DNA of 51,451 nt from Bacilli bacterium (GTDB lineage Bacteria; Bacillota_I; Bacilli_A; RF39; UBA660), in the NCBI GenBank assembly GCA_017964405.1, contig JAGCSA010000031.1, positions 1 to 51,451 on the forward strand. The letters run 5' to 3'. The notes below the pieces were generated by a model. It was not told the DNA's origin and made no database searches. It was given only the letters and a program-made list of their open reading frames with translations. The position numbers and the translations under genes are program-made. Of this stretch, positions 1 through 7,717 are shown one piece after another (position 1 is the first letter of the stretch; each line of letters starts with the position of its first letter).

Positions 1-1106
1 GTGCTTCTGGTGGAGGATCTGGTGCTCCTGCTGCAGAAGAGACTCCTGCTGAGGAGTCTACCGATGATGCATCAGAAACGGATGATACAGAAGCAGAGGG
101 AATTGCAACACCTGATTCTGAAATAACGGATGAGACAGAGGAAAATCTTCCAATGCCACAACCAACCCCACCACCTCAAGAAGAGGAGTCTGAGGAAGAA
201 GCAGAAGAGGAAGCACCTCCTGAACCACAGCCAGGACCTGGACCATCTCCAGAGCCAACTCCAACACCAACTCCTGCTCCTGAACAAACAGAAGCAGATG
301 ATGTCCCTGCTGAGTCAGAAATACCAGTAGAACAGGGAGCACAAGAAGAGCCAGAGATTCCACAACCACAACCAACCCCACCGCCACCTGAAGAAGAAAC
401 TGCTGAACCAGTAGCGGAGGCAACTCCAGAACCTACCCCTACAGAAGAACCTGCTCCAGCAGAGGAAACTCCAGCACCAACACCTACACCAACCCCAACC
501 CCTGCTCCTGCAGCAGAAGAACAAGCTGCAGAACCAGAAGCCGTTGCGGCAACAGGATCTATTCCAAATGATTCGAATGTCGTTAGTGTAAGTGAATCTG
601 GTGTTAATAATGAATTAGGAGAAACGATTGGAGAACATGTTGAATTCTCTAATCCATATAATAATGAGACGGAAACGTTCTTTAAAGTGAAAGCTGATTT
701 CAATGATGGAAAAGGGGAAGCTGATCATTATTTCTACAATGAAGATACTTACATTGATTATTACAATCAATCTCAATTGGCATCTCAGATGCATGCTGCT
801 GCACAATCTAGTACGGGAGAAATGACTGTTATGATGCCAGTTAATGGTAGTTATGAACCAGTTACTGTTTACTATGAATACGGTAACTGTCCAGATTCTT
901 TCGATGTCAATGTTAACCAATCTTGGGTTTCTGAATCTTTACAAGATCCAAATGTTACCCCTGTTTCTGGTTGGGATACCGGAGGTTTTAGAAATATTCA
1001 ATTCAGTTATGAAGTTGATGGTGAATGGATGGATGCTACTGGAGAAGAATTATTAAGAGATTGTCTTCCTGAATTAGATCCAGAACACAATTTGGGTCAC
1101 GGATAA
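1..1106 (+). CDS. Pro/Glu-rich surface-type protein, 5' truncated by window edge
   Basis: The reading frame is open from base 3, so the start lies outside the window. About 185 residues of low-complexity sequence (EEPAPAEE, PTPTPTPTP, PQPTPPPPEEE types) are followed by a C-terminal region of about 180 residues that is not low complexity and has four or five Tyr/Asn-rich beta-type stretches. Two Cys are visible in it (CPDSF and RDCLPE). No membrane segment or LPXTG is seen in the visible part. Such a stalk plus a small terminal domain would suit a wall-spanning or exported protein, but export cannot be shown without the N-terminus. A terminator follows directly. I do not recognise the C-terminal domain. 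Confidence 0.75.
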   Translation, partial: ASGGGSGAPAAEETPAEESTDDASETDDTEAEGIATPDSEITDETEENLPMPQPTPPPQEEESEEEAEEEAPPEPQPGPGPSPEPTPTPTPAPEQTEADDVPAESEIPVEQGAQEEPEIPQPQPTPPPPEEETAEPVAEATPEPTPTEEPAPAEETPAPTPTPTPTPAPAAEEQAAEPEAVAATGSIPNDSNVVSVSESGVNNELGETIGEHVEFSNPYNNETETFFKVKADFNDGKGEADHYFYNEDTYIDYYNQSQLASQMHAAAQSSTGEMTVMMPVNGSYEPVTVYYEYGNCPDSFDVNVNQSWVSESLQDPNVTPVSGWDTGGFRNIQFSYEVDGEWMDATGEELLRDCLPELDPEHNLGHG

Positions 1107-1119
1107 AATAACCAATAAA

Positions 1120-1153
1120 ATAAGTATGTTTTCTTTGCATACTTATTTTTTTA
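1120..1153 (+). terminator. Rho-independent terminator after the Pro/Glu-rich gene
   Basis: A 9-bp perfect stem (1120-1128 with 1138-1146) and a 9-nt loop are followed by a run of seven T. The -35 element of the tRNA promoter lies inside its loop and right arm. Confidence 0.85.
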
Positions 1154-1162
1154 TGCTATAAT
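1135..1162 (+). promoter_or_regulatory. Promoter of tRNA-Leu
   Basis: TTGCAT (1135-1140), a 16-nt spacer and TATAAT (1157-1162) with an extended TG at 1154-1155. It starts about 12 nt before the tRNA and overlaps the upstream terminator. Confidence 0.75.
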
Positions 1163-1173
1163 GTTTATGTGTT

Positions 1174-1260
1174 GCTCCCATGGCGGAATTGGTAGACGCG
1201 ACAGACTCAAAATCTGTTTCTAGCGATAGAGTTCCGGTTCAAGTCCGGATGGGAGCACCA
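1174..1260 (+). tRNA. tRNA-Leu, anticodon CAA
   Basis: A 7-bp acceptor stem pairs 1174-1180 with 1250-1256, followed by discriminator A and an encoded CCA (1258-1260). The anticodon stem ACAGA/TCTGT holds the loop CTCAAAA, giving anticodon CAA, which reads UUG. A long variable arm (class II) and the T arm with GGTTCAAGTCC fit tRNA-Leu. It stands alone between its own promoter and terminator. Confidence 0.95.
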
Positions 1261-1269
1261 TTTGTATTT

Positions 1270-1292
1270 ACTAACAGAAATGTTAGTTTTTT
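1270..1292 (+). terminator. Terminator of tRNA-Leu
   Basis: A 7-bp stem ACTAACA/TGTTAGT with a GAAA tetraloop is followed by six T. Confidence 0.85.
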
Positions 1293-1314
1293 CATCATAT
1301 AGGAGATGAATTTT

Positions 1315-2046
1315 ATGGGGTTATTGATTACTTTTCTTTTAGGGTTATTCTTTTTGATTGGAGTATTATTTGTTCATTTTCAAAAGAATACAAAAACAGT
1401 AGAAATCTTATCCATTTCTATCGCTTTAGGGACTATGTCTTCTTTAATTATTTTTGATTTAATACCAGAGATGTTGGAACATATGGAAGGAATTTCTTTT
1501 ATTTGGATTGTTCTCTTTATCTTATTAGGAATTGTTCTTCTAAAGGGATTAGATTTCTTTGTACCCGATCATGATGATCATGAAGCTCCTCATAAATGTA
1601 GTGAAGAGAATTTGATTCATATTGGAATTGTCTCTTTGATTGCGATTGTTCTTCATAATATTATAGAAGGAATGGCTGTCTATAGTTTAACCGTTGAATC
1701 TTTGAAAACTGGACTCTTAATTGCTTTGGGAGTAGGGCTTCATAATATTCCTATGGGAATGGTAATTGCTACTACAATGGAACATGAGAAGAACAGTCAT
1801 AAAATTCTTTCTTATTCCCTAGCTATTATCTCTACTTTTGTTGGAGGTTTATTAATGATACTTATTCATTCTCTTATTAATGAATTTGTGATTGGAGTAT
1901 TAATTTGTATTACATTAGGTATGATTTTATATATTGTATTATTTGAATTGATTCCTCATATCATTCATTCGAAAGATCAAAAGATTTCTTTGATAGGATT
2001 TCTCATTGGGATTGGTATCATTATTATTAGTACATTGTTTGAGTAA
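1315..2046 (+). CDS. ZIP-family divalent metal transporter
   Basis: A 243-residue membrane protein with about seven or eight hydrophobic segments and a His-rich cytoplasmic loop (PDHDDHEAPH) between TM3 and TM4, as in ZIP/ZupT/GufA transporters that import zinc, iron or manganese. The TM4 metal motif reads HNIIEGM (H114, E118). The TM5 motif reads HNIPMGM, where ZupT-type proteins usually have HNIPEG, so one metal-ligand Glu is replaced by Met. ATG 1315 is preferred over ATG 1306 because AGGAG at 1301-1305 abuts 1306 but lies 9 nt from 1315. It is a single gene with its own terminator. The metal specificity cannot be read from sequence. Confidence 0.9.
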   Translation: MGLLITFLLGLFFLIGVLFVHFQKNTKTVEILSISIALGTMSSLIIFDLIPEMLEHMEGISFIWIVLFILLGIVLLKGLDFFVPDHDDHEAPHKCSEENLIHIGIVSLIAIVLHNIIEGMAVYSLTVESLKTGLLIALGVGLHNIPMGMVIATTMEHEKNSHKILSYSLAIISTFVGGLLMILIHSLINEFVIGVLICITLGMILYIVLFELIPHIIHSKDQKISLIGFLIGIGIIIISTLFE

Positions 2047-2071
2047 AGCGAAGAATCCTTCGCTTTTTTTA
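2045..2071 (+). terminator. Terminator of the ZIP transporter gene
   Basis: Stem AAGCGAAG/CTTCGCTT (2046-2053 with 2058-2065) followed by T residues to 2070. It begins on the stop codon. Confidence 0.85.
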
Positions 2072-2100
2072 TTGAATAAAAATAGAAAAAATGGTACGAT
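2072..2100 (+). promoter_or_regulatory. Promoter for the acidic membrane protein
   Basis: TTGAAT (2072-2077), a 17-nt spacer and TACGAT (2095-2100), directly after the previous terminator. Confidence 0.55.
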
Positions 2101-2122
2101 TGGGATGATAGAGGTGTGTGAA

Positions 2123-3715
2123 ATGGAAGAAAAAGAAGAGGTTGTTTCAGAAGAAACAAAAGTGATAGATAATTTGGAAGATATTTCTTCTGAAGAAGTT
2201 ATTCCTGAACAACCAGAGGAAGAAGTTTCTGAACCACCAGAAGATGTTTCTGAACAACTAGAGGAAGAAGTTTCTAAAGAAACAGAAGAAGTTGTGGAAG
2301 ATGTTCCTAAAAAGAAAAAATCCAAAAAATGGATTATCATTATTGGAATTGTTCTATTCCTATTCATCCTATTGGCTGTTTTTCTATTATTCTTTTTTGT
2401 AATACGACCTAAGGATCAGAAATCTGAAACAAAAGTTATGAGTGATGAAGAGATTATTAAGGATTATGGAAAACAATTAGAAAAAGTGATTGCTGATTAT
2501 AAGAAGGAAGAAGGAGCTTTATTAGAATATGAGGAAGCAAATACTGTATTAGGCTATCCTTATAATATAAAGTGTAGTGTTCATGAGATTTATTTAGATG
2601 CGACGATTTATCTTAATAAATGTAAGATTGATCAAAGAAAAGTAACTTTCTCTTATGGAAAAAAACAAGAAGAAAAGGAAGAAGAAGATAATTCAGAAGA
2701 AGCATCTAGTGATTTAGAGGAAGTATCTGTTTATGTATCAAAGTCTACTGGAAAAGCAATACTTGATGAACCTAAGAATCAATCTGACTATCAAGAATAT
2801 AAAATTCATTTAGAGAAGGGATTCACTAATATAGAATTGTTGAGTGAAACTAGTGACTTTGTAGTATATTCTATTAGAAATAATAATGATGTAGAGATCA
2901 AAATCCATAATTATAAAAAAGATCAAAAAGCTTTCTTAGATGAGAAATATGTAGTTACCATTCCTATTCGTTATGAAGGAAAGTATGATGATGAATATGC
3001 TGTTGTTGCGATTCGTGAGACTCATTTCTCTAATGGTCATGAGTACTATACTGATTCCTATGGAATTAATAATTTGAAAACAGGAGAGGAAGCTGTTCCT
3101 TGTATCTATAATAGAATTACATCGAGTTATGGAACGGCATTTTTCTATCGAGCAGCGGGAGATGGCTATATCGATGTTGTGAAAGAGGGAAAACATGGCA
3201 TTCTCAATTATCGTACGAATGAATTCAGTGTTCCTTTGAAATATGAAACTCTTCAACAAAGTGATACTTATCTTTATGGAAAAGAAAAATATGGAGATAC
3301 CTATTATAAAGTGTTTGATGCGAAGGGAAACTACTATTTAGAAGATCAACAAGTGGCAGAAATTCTATCAGGAGGATATGCCATCGTAGAGGATTCTATA
3401 GAAACTAGTAGTGAAGATGAGACAAAACCTAAACAAACGACTGCTCCAAATCCTAGCCCTTTGAATCGAAATGTTGTTCTCCGTTTAGTGACAATAGAGG
3501 GGGAAGAACTATACAATTTTGGGAATCGGTTTATTTCTCACTATTATAATCATGCGAAAGTGATTCGCAATTCGATTGTTTTTCAAATTGAATATGTTGA
3601 TGCTCCGAATCATTCTCAATGTGTGCATTTAGAATATTCTATTTCTGCGAAGAAGGGTTATGTAGATCCTGTTAATCGATGTGAATATAATGTAGAACTA
3701 TTACATGAATCTTAG
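2123..3715 (+). CDS. Single-pass membrane protein with acidic cytoplasmic tail, function unknown
   Basis: 530 residues. Residues 1-61 are a Glu/Val/Ser-rich acidic tail. KKKKSKK (63-69) precedes one membrane helix (70-94). By the positive-inside rule the remaining 435 residues face outward. The outer part has repeated beta stretches (YGKKQEEKEE, GINNLKTGEEAVPCIYNR, GKHGILNYRTN, YYKVFDAKGNYYLED) that resemble WG-type repeats, but I cannot assign the family firmly. ATG 2123 is chosen over upstream in-frame starts because GAGGTG at 2111-2116 is correctly spaced. It is monocistronic, between a promoter at 2072 and a terminator at 3716. A possible role in wall sensing is speculation. Confidence 0.85.
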   Translation: MEEKEEVVSEETKVIDNLEDISSEEVIPEQPEEEVSEPPEDVSEQLEEEVSKETEEVVEDVPKKKKSKKWIIIIGIVLFLFILLAVFLLFFFVIRPKDQKSETKVMSDEEIIKDYGKQLEKVIADYKKEEGALLEYEEANTVLGYPYNIKCSVHEIYLDATIYLNKCKIDQRKVTFSYGKKQEEKEEEDNSEEASSDLEEVSVYVSKSTGKAILDEPKNQSDYQEYKIHLEKGFTNIELLSETSDFVVYSIRNNNDVEIKIHNYKKDQKAFLDEKYVVTIPIRYEGKYDDEYAVVAIRETHFSNGHEYYTDSYGINNLKTGEEAVPCIYNRITSSYGTAFFYRAAGDGYIDVVKEGKHGILNYRTNEFSVPLKYETLQQSDTYLYGKEKYGDTYYKVFDAKGNYYLEDQQVAEILSGGYAIVEDSIETSSEDETKPKQTTAPNPSPLNRNVVLRLVTIEGEELYNFGNRFISHYYNHAKVIRNSIVFQIEYVDAPNHSQCVHLEYSISAKKGYVDPVNRCEYNVELLHES

Positions 3716-3745
3716 AAAGATACGAATTGTTTCGTATCTTTTTTA
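3716..3745 (+). terminator. Terminator
   Basis: An 11-bp perfect stem (3716-3726 with 3731-3741), a TTGT loop and a T-run. It starts immediately after the stop codon. Confidence 0.9.
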
Positions 3746-3782
3746 TTTTATGATATACTGTTAATGAATAGGAGAGAGATAC

Positions 3783-5048
3783 ATGGAATTTGTTACTTTA
3801 ACAGAAAAAGAGTTTTTAGATTATTCAGAAAAAAGTCCTTATACGAGTTTCTTTCAAATGCCATTGTGGGCAGAAGTAAAGAAAGAAAATGGATGGGATT
3901 CCTATTATGTTGGATTAAAAGATGGAAAAAAGGTAGTAGCAGCTACTTTGCTATTATCTAAGAAAATAAAATTTTTTAAGAATATGTTTTATGCTCCTCG
4001 TGGATTCTTGTTAGATTATTCTAACTTAGATATCTTGGAAGAGTTTGTGAAAGGAATTAAAGATTTTTTAAAAGATAAGAATGCTTTGTTCTTAAAAATT
4101 AATCCTTATGTAGATTATCAAGAAAGAACGGTGGATGGTGAAATTGTTCCTGGTACTGCTAGGGATGATTTGATGAACAAATTAAAAGAATTGGAATTTA
4201 TTCATAATGGGTTTTATATTGATCAAGATAAGAAAACGGATTTGGAACCTAGGTGGATTTCTGTATTAGATTTAGAGAATTTATCTTCTATGGATGATGC
4301 TTATAAGAATATGAGAAAGAGTTGTAAGTGGAGAATTAATAATTCTCGGAAGAATTCTTTAAAAATCATAGAAGCTGATGAAGAGAATTTGTTTGAATTT
4401 AAAAATTTAATGAAACATACGGCAGAGAGAAGAGAATTTGTTGATCGACCTTTATCTTATTATTTAAATATGTTTAAGATCTTAAAAAGAGAAAATCTTG
4501 TTAAAGTATTGTTAGTAGAGATTAACTTCCAAGAATTATTAGATACTTCTAAGAAGAACTTAGAAGAGAATGAAAAGCAACAAGAGGAATTCAAAGGAAA
4601 GGGTAATAAAGAAAAACAATTAAAGGAATTAGAGTTAGAAAAAGAGAGACTTGTTGATAAGATTGGAATTTTAGAATCTACGATTCAAGAGTATGGAGAG
4701 AAGAAGATTATTGCTGGTGGATGGTATATGCTTTATGGTAGAGAGATCAATTATTTATTTGGAGCTAGTTATAAACAATTTATGAAATATAATTCTCAAT
4801 ACTTATTACAATATGAAATGATTGATTATGCCATTCAGAATGGATATCATGCTTTTAACTTTTATGGAATTGATGGTAATTTTGATGAGAATTCTAAAGG
4901 ATTTGGTTTATTTGATTTTAAGAGAGGATTTAATGCTTGTGTTCATGAATTAATTGGAGAGTTTGATCTCATTATTGATAAACCAAGGTATTCTATTTAC
5001 CGATTTGCCTTTTCATTGTATAAGAAAGTAAAGAAGATTAAGAATTAA
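3783..5048 (+). CDS. FemAB/MurM-like peptidoglycan-branching aminoacyltransferase
   Basis: 421 residues, the usual length of the FemABX family, which uses aminoacyl-tRNA to add the first or later residues of the peptide cross-bridge to lipid II in the cytoplasm. Supporting stretches are the N-terminal SPYTSFFQMPLWAEVK segment, the APRGFLLDY segment, the WISVLDL beta strand, and the GNAT-like C-terminal part with YLFGAS, a YLLQYEMIDYA helix, FNFYGI and GLFDFKRGF. Residues about 240-300 form a charged coiled coil, the helical arm typical of FemA/FemX. AGGAG at 3770-3774 sets the start. Cross-bridge chemistry cannot be predicted. It implies that the organism makes a peptidoglycan wall. Confidence 0.92.
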   Translation: MEFVTLTEKEFLDYSEKSPYTSFFQMPLWAEVKKENGWDSYYVGLKDGKKVVAATLLLSKKIKFFKNMFYAPRGFLLDYSNLDILEEFVKGIKDFLKDKNALFLKINPYVDYQERTVDGEIVPGTARDDLMNKLKELEFIHNGFYIDQDKKTDLEPRWISVLDLENLSSMDDAYKNMRKSCKWRINNSRKNSLKIIEADEENLFEFKNLMKHTAERREFVDRPLSYYLNMFKILKRENLVKVLLVEINFQELLDTSKKNLEENEKQQEEFKGKGNKEKQLKELELEKERLVDKIGILESTIQEYGEKKIIAGGWYMLYGREINYLFGASYKQFMKYNSQYLLQYEMIDYAIQNGYHAFNFYGIDGNFDENSKGFGLFDFKRGFNACVHELIGEFDLIIDKPRYSIYRFAFSLYKKVKKIKN

Positions 5049-5070
5049 ACGATGTTTAATTCTTTTTTTG
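5041..5070 (+). terminator. Terminator of the FemAB-like gene
   Basis: A 10-bp stem AGAATTAAAC/GTTTAATTCT (5041-5050 with 5054-5063) overlaps the stop codon and is followed by a T-run. Confidence 0.85.
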
Positions 5071-5088
5071 TTGTGATGGTTTGTTTTA

Positions 5089-5097
5089 TGTTATAAT
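5089..5097 (+). promoter_or_regulatory. Extended -10 promoter
   Basis: TG-T-TATAAT, 25 nt before the start at 5122. No good -35 is visible. Confidence 0.6.
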
Positions 5098-5121
5098 CAA
5101 ATCAGGATAGGAGTGTTTGAC

Positions 5122-5646
5122 TTGAAGAAAATCTATATTGTTTTATCTTATACGGGAACGATTCTTTCTCGGATTGTAAAGGTTTATACTCGAAAAGAAT
5201 ATTCTCATGTTTCTATTTCATTAGATAAAGACTTGAGTCATATGTATAGTTTTGGAAGATTAAATCCCTATAATCCTGTATGGGGTGGGTTTGTACAAGA
5301 ATCTCCTCATTATGGTACTTTTAAGAGATTTAAAAATACAAAGGCATTGATTTATTCTTTAGAAGTAGAAGAAAAGGATTATGAAAAAATAAAACATACA
5401 ATTGAAGAGATTCAAAACAATAAAAAGAATTATCGTTTTAATGTAATGGGTTTAATTGCAGTGATGGCTCATTATCATTTAAAGAGAGAAAAATGTTTTT
5501 ATTGTGCTGAGTTTGTGAAGTATGTATTAGATTGTTCTGATGTAGAGTTAGATTTACCGGATATGATTAAGCCAGATGATTTTCGAAATGTTCAAGGAAT
5601 TGACATTATTTATACCGGAAGATTAAGTGAATATCCTACATTGTAA
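5122..5646 (+). CDS. Permuted NlpC/P60-like (YiiX-type) cysteine peptidase/amidase
   Basis: 174 residues. His29 lies in YSHVSI near the N-terminus and Cys128 in FYCAEFVKYVL near the C-terminus. This is the His-before-Cys order of the circularly permuted NlpC/P60 fold (YiiX/YebB group), whose members act as hydrolases or acyltransferases on peptides or lipids. There is no signal peptide, so it may be cytosolic. TTG at 5122 is preferred as start because AGGAG (5109-5113) lies 8 nt upstream, whereas the in-frame GTG at 5113 overlaps that site. It follows the FemAB-like gene but has its own promoter. The substrate is unknown. Confidence 0.7.
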   Translation: MKKIYIVLSYTGTILSRIVKVYTRKEYSHVSISLDKDLSHMYSFGRLNPYNPVWGGFVQESPHYGTFKRFKNTKALIYSLEVEEKDYEKIKHTIEEIQNNKKNYRFNVMGLIAVMAHYHLKREKCFYCAEFVKYVLDCSDVELDLPDMIKPDDFRNVQGIDIIYTGRLSEYPTL

Positions 5647-5674
5647 GAATCTGTAAACTTTTTTATTTAAAGTA

Positions 5675-5703
5675 TTGTGTTTTTTGAAATCTTTGTCTAT
5701 AAT
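5675..5703 (+). promoter_or_regulatory. Promoter of the fibre-protein operon
   Basis: TTGTGT (5675-5680), a 17-nt spacer and TATAAT (5698-5703). It heads the operon of the 5779 and 6499 genes with a leader of roughly 70 nt. Confidence 0.65.
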
Positions 5704-5734
5704 GGTTATTAGATAGATAGTAGGGAAGGTGGAT

Positions 5735-5770
5735 TTGGCGAACACTGTTAAAATTAAAAATAGATGGTAG
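5735..5770 (+). CDS. Possible 11-codon leader ORF
   Basis: A TTG start behind AAGGTGG (5726-5732) opens a short frame, MANTVKIKNRW, that ends in TAG just before the SD of the next gene. It lies in the 5' leader of the fibre operon. The SD is strong but close to the start, so translation is uncertain. It could be a leader peptide or chance. Confidence 0.25.
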   Translation: MANTVKIKNRW

Positions 5771-5778
5771 GTTGAGTT

Positions 5779-6483
5779 ATGAGCGAAGTAGAAGTAAAAG
5801 CAGAGAAAATTTATAAAAGAGATTTAATCAAAAAGATAACGAAGATTGCCTTGTTACTTTTACTTATCATTATATCTGTTATCTATTTGGTTTTATATGT
5901 GGCTTATCAGAGTGGACGGTTTACTGTTTCACTGGATAAGAACTTGTCAAATCAAAAAAATGTGTACTTATCTGAAAATGGAGACATTAAAGAAAGAACA
6001 CGTCATCTTGCTGCGGAAACTGTCAATTATATGGACAACATCTCCATAAAATGGTTGCCAGAAGAGATTGATACAGAAGCGGATGGATCTCACAATGGGG
6101 ACAATTACATTGCCTATACCTTTTATGTAGTAAATGGTGGCAATGAATCAGTTCACTATTGGTTTGAGATTGATGTGGATGATACGATTAAACGTGTCGA
6201 TGAAGCAATCCGTATTATGATCTATCGAAATGGAGAACCAGTCGTTTATGCAAAGAAAAACGAGAAGACAGGAGAGGCTGAGCCAGATACAAAAATGTTT
6301 GTTTCTGATACAGTAGCTGTATTGGAACAACGAAAGAATTTCAAACCAAAAAGCAAAGATCGCTACACGGTTGTTGTTTGGATTGAAGGTGATGATCCTG
6401 AGTGTAAAAATGATTTGCTTGGGGGAGAAATTAAGATGCACATTGATATTACAGAAGAGCATCTGAGTGGAAAGAAAAAATAG
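5779..6483 (+). CDS. TasA/camelysin-like single-pass surface protein (minor subunit?)
   Basis: 234 residues: a basic N-terminus, one membrane helix at about 20-43, then an extracellular beta-rich domain. The C-terminus carries VVVWIEGDDPECKNDLLGG, a motif that returns in the next gene as IYMWIEGQDYDCEDRASGG, so the two proteins share a C-terminal fold. Unlike its neighbour it lacks a clear Tyr-Ala-Trp-Phe cleavage segment (it has YVAYQSGRF) and may stay anchored. Codon use is ordinary, while the next gene looks more expression-biased. A role as an anchor or minor subunit for the 6499 protein is inference. Confidence 0.75.
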   Translation: MSEVEVKAEKIYKRDLIKKITKIALLLLLIIISVIYLVLYVAYQSGRFTVSLDKNLSNQKNVYLSENGDIKERTRHLAAETVNYMDNISIKWLPEEIDTEADGSHNGDNYIAYTFYVVNGGNESVHYWFEIDVDDTIKRVDEAIRIMIYRNGEPVVYAKKNEKTGEAEPDTKMFVSDTVAVLEQRKNFKPKSKDRYTVVVWIEGDDPECKNDLLGGEIKMHIDITEEHLSGKKK

Positions 6484-6498
6484 TGAGGAGTTTTATTT

Positions 6499-7506
6499 AT
6501 GAGTAAGAAAAGTAAAAAAGAAAAACAAAGAAAAAAAAGAAGACTATTTTTAGCAATTATCATGATTTTATTTGTCGGTGTAGTGTTAACGACAAGTACT
6601 TATGCATGGTTTACTGCCAATAGAACAGTTACCGTTGAATCTATCGATGTTACTGTTACAACTTCTGAAGGTTTGCAAATCTCTACAGATGCTACAAACT
6701 GGAAATCTGTTGTAACGAACACAGATATCACGAGTGCTGCTTGGAGTGGAGTTAATAACCAATTACCACAAGGTACGAACTTATTATCTCCAGTATCTAC
6801 AGATGGTACAATTGATTCTAATGGTTACATGGAAATGTTCAAAGGTACTATTAAATCTGATGGTACTACTGGTAACAACATTTTAACAGCTATTAAATCA
6901 ACAGAAACAAATGGTACAAGTGGAGACTTCGTTGTATTCGATTTATTCTTCCAATCAACGAATGCTCAAACGATCTATTTAACTAGTAATTCATCAGTAG
7001 TTGCAAAAGGAACTTCTACTGGTATTGAAAATGCTGCCCGTGTTGCTTTAATTAAAGAGGGTAGTGTAGCTTATGGTTCTGCTGCTAGTGCTGCTTATGC
7101 TATTAAAGGTAGCCAAGCTAAATTTATTTGGGAACCAAATTATGATGTACATACAACAGCTGCTATTGCAAATGCATTAAATAACTATGGTACGACTATT
7201 CCAGCAACTGGAGATTCTAAGAGAAGCTATAAAGGTGTTACTGCTGCTATCCCTGAATCTGCTGGTGTTGCATTAAATAGTACTGATACTGCTTACTTTG
7301 CAGATGTTAACCCTGCTACAACAGGAAGTGTTACTTCTGGTATTCCATCTTCTGCATACTTAAGTATATTCCAAGTTGATGCTGGTATTACAAAAGTTAG
7401 AATTTATATGTGGATTGAAGGACAAGATTACGACTGTGAAGACCGTGCTTCAGGTGGAAGCTTAACTTATAGCTTACAATTCAGTATTGATGACAAAGCT
7501 GGTTAG
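6499..7506 (+). CDS. Major TasA/camelysin-like fibre protein with SipW-type signal
   Basis: 335 residues. A Lys/Arg-rich start and a hydrophobic core (16-33) end in TSTYAWFTANRTVTVESIDV. The Tyr-Ala-Trp-Phe segment is the hallmark of signal peptides cut by SipW-type peptidases, as in TasA and camelysin, which form extracellular fibres and biofilm matrix. The mature part is Ser/Thr/Ala/Gly-rich and ends with the WIEGQDYDC motif and a last beta strand. Enrichment in AAC, TTC and GGT codons against neighbours suggests high expression, and a strong terminator follows 20 nt after the stop. It sits in one operon with the 5779 gene. The likely processing enzyme is at 9421 or 26493. Confidence 0.88.
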   Translation: MSKKSKKEKQRKKRRLFLAIIMILFVGVVLTTSTYAWFTANRTVTVESIDVTVTTSEGLQISTDATNWKSVVTNTDITSAAWSGVNNQLPQGTNLLSPVSTDGTIDSNGYMEMFKGTIKSDGTTGNNILTAIKSTETNGTSGDFVVFDLFFQSTNAQTIYLTSNSSVVAKGTSTGIENAARVALIKEGSVAYGSAASAAYAIKGSQAKFIWEPNYDVHTTAAIANALNNYGTTIPATGDSKRSYKGVTAAIPESAGVALNSTDTAYFADVNPATTGSVTSGIPSSAYLSIFQVDAGITKVRIYMWIEGQDYDCEDRASGGSLTYSLQFSIDDKAG

Positions 7507-7523
7507 AATATAAGTGTATTTTA

Positions 7524-7549
7524 AAAGCCTTCTTATTAGAAGGCTTTTT
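7524..7549 (+). terminator. Terminator after the major fibre gene
   Basis: A 10-bp stem AAAGCCTTCT/AGAAGGCTTT with a TATT loop and T-run. The next start codon is only 18 nt away and no promoter fits between, so it probably acts as an attenuator. Confidence 0.88.
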
Positions 7550-7567
7550 ATTCTATGAGGTGATGAG

Positions 7568-7717
7568 ATGGTAGATGCAATGGAAATTCAAGAATTAGAT
7601 GATGAAACTTTATTAGATTTATATCAACAAGTCGTTGATCATATCCATTTTCTAGATAGTTCTATCATAGAAGTTATTGAAGAAACAGAAGATGAAGAAG
7701 GTGATTCTGATGAGTAA
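7568..7717 (+). CDS. Small acidic protein, 49 residues, coupled to the next gene
   Basis: ATG 7568 follows AGGTGATG at good spacing. The 49-residue product is strongly acidic with an amphipathic first half (LDDETLLDLYQQVVDHI) and an EETEDEEGDSDE tail. It has no membrane segment. Its stop overlaps the start of the 7710 gene by 8 nt, and the SD of that gene lies inside this frame, so the two are translationally coupled. Function unknown. A chaperone-like or partner role for the 7710 protein is inference. Confidence 0.7.
   Translation: MVDAMEIQELDDETLLDLYQQVVDHIHFLDSSIIEVIEETEDEEGDSDE

Noticed and set aside
176-703. Open frame on the minus strand rich in Gly, Ser and Val
   Set aside because: It mirrors the Pro/Glu/Thr-rich + strand gene and has no SD.
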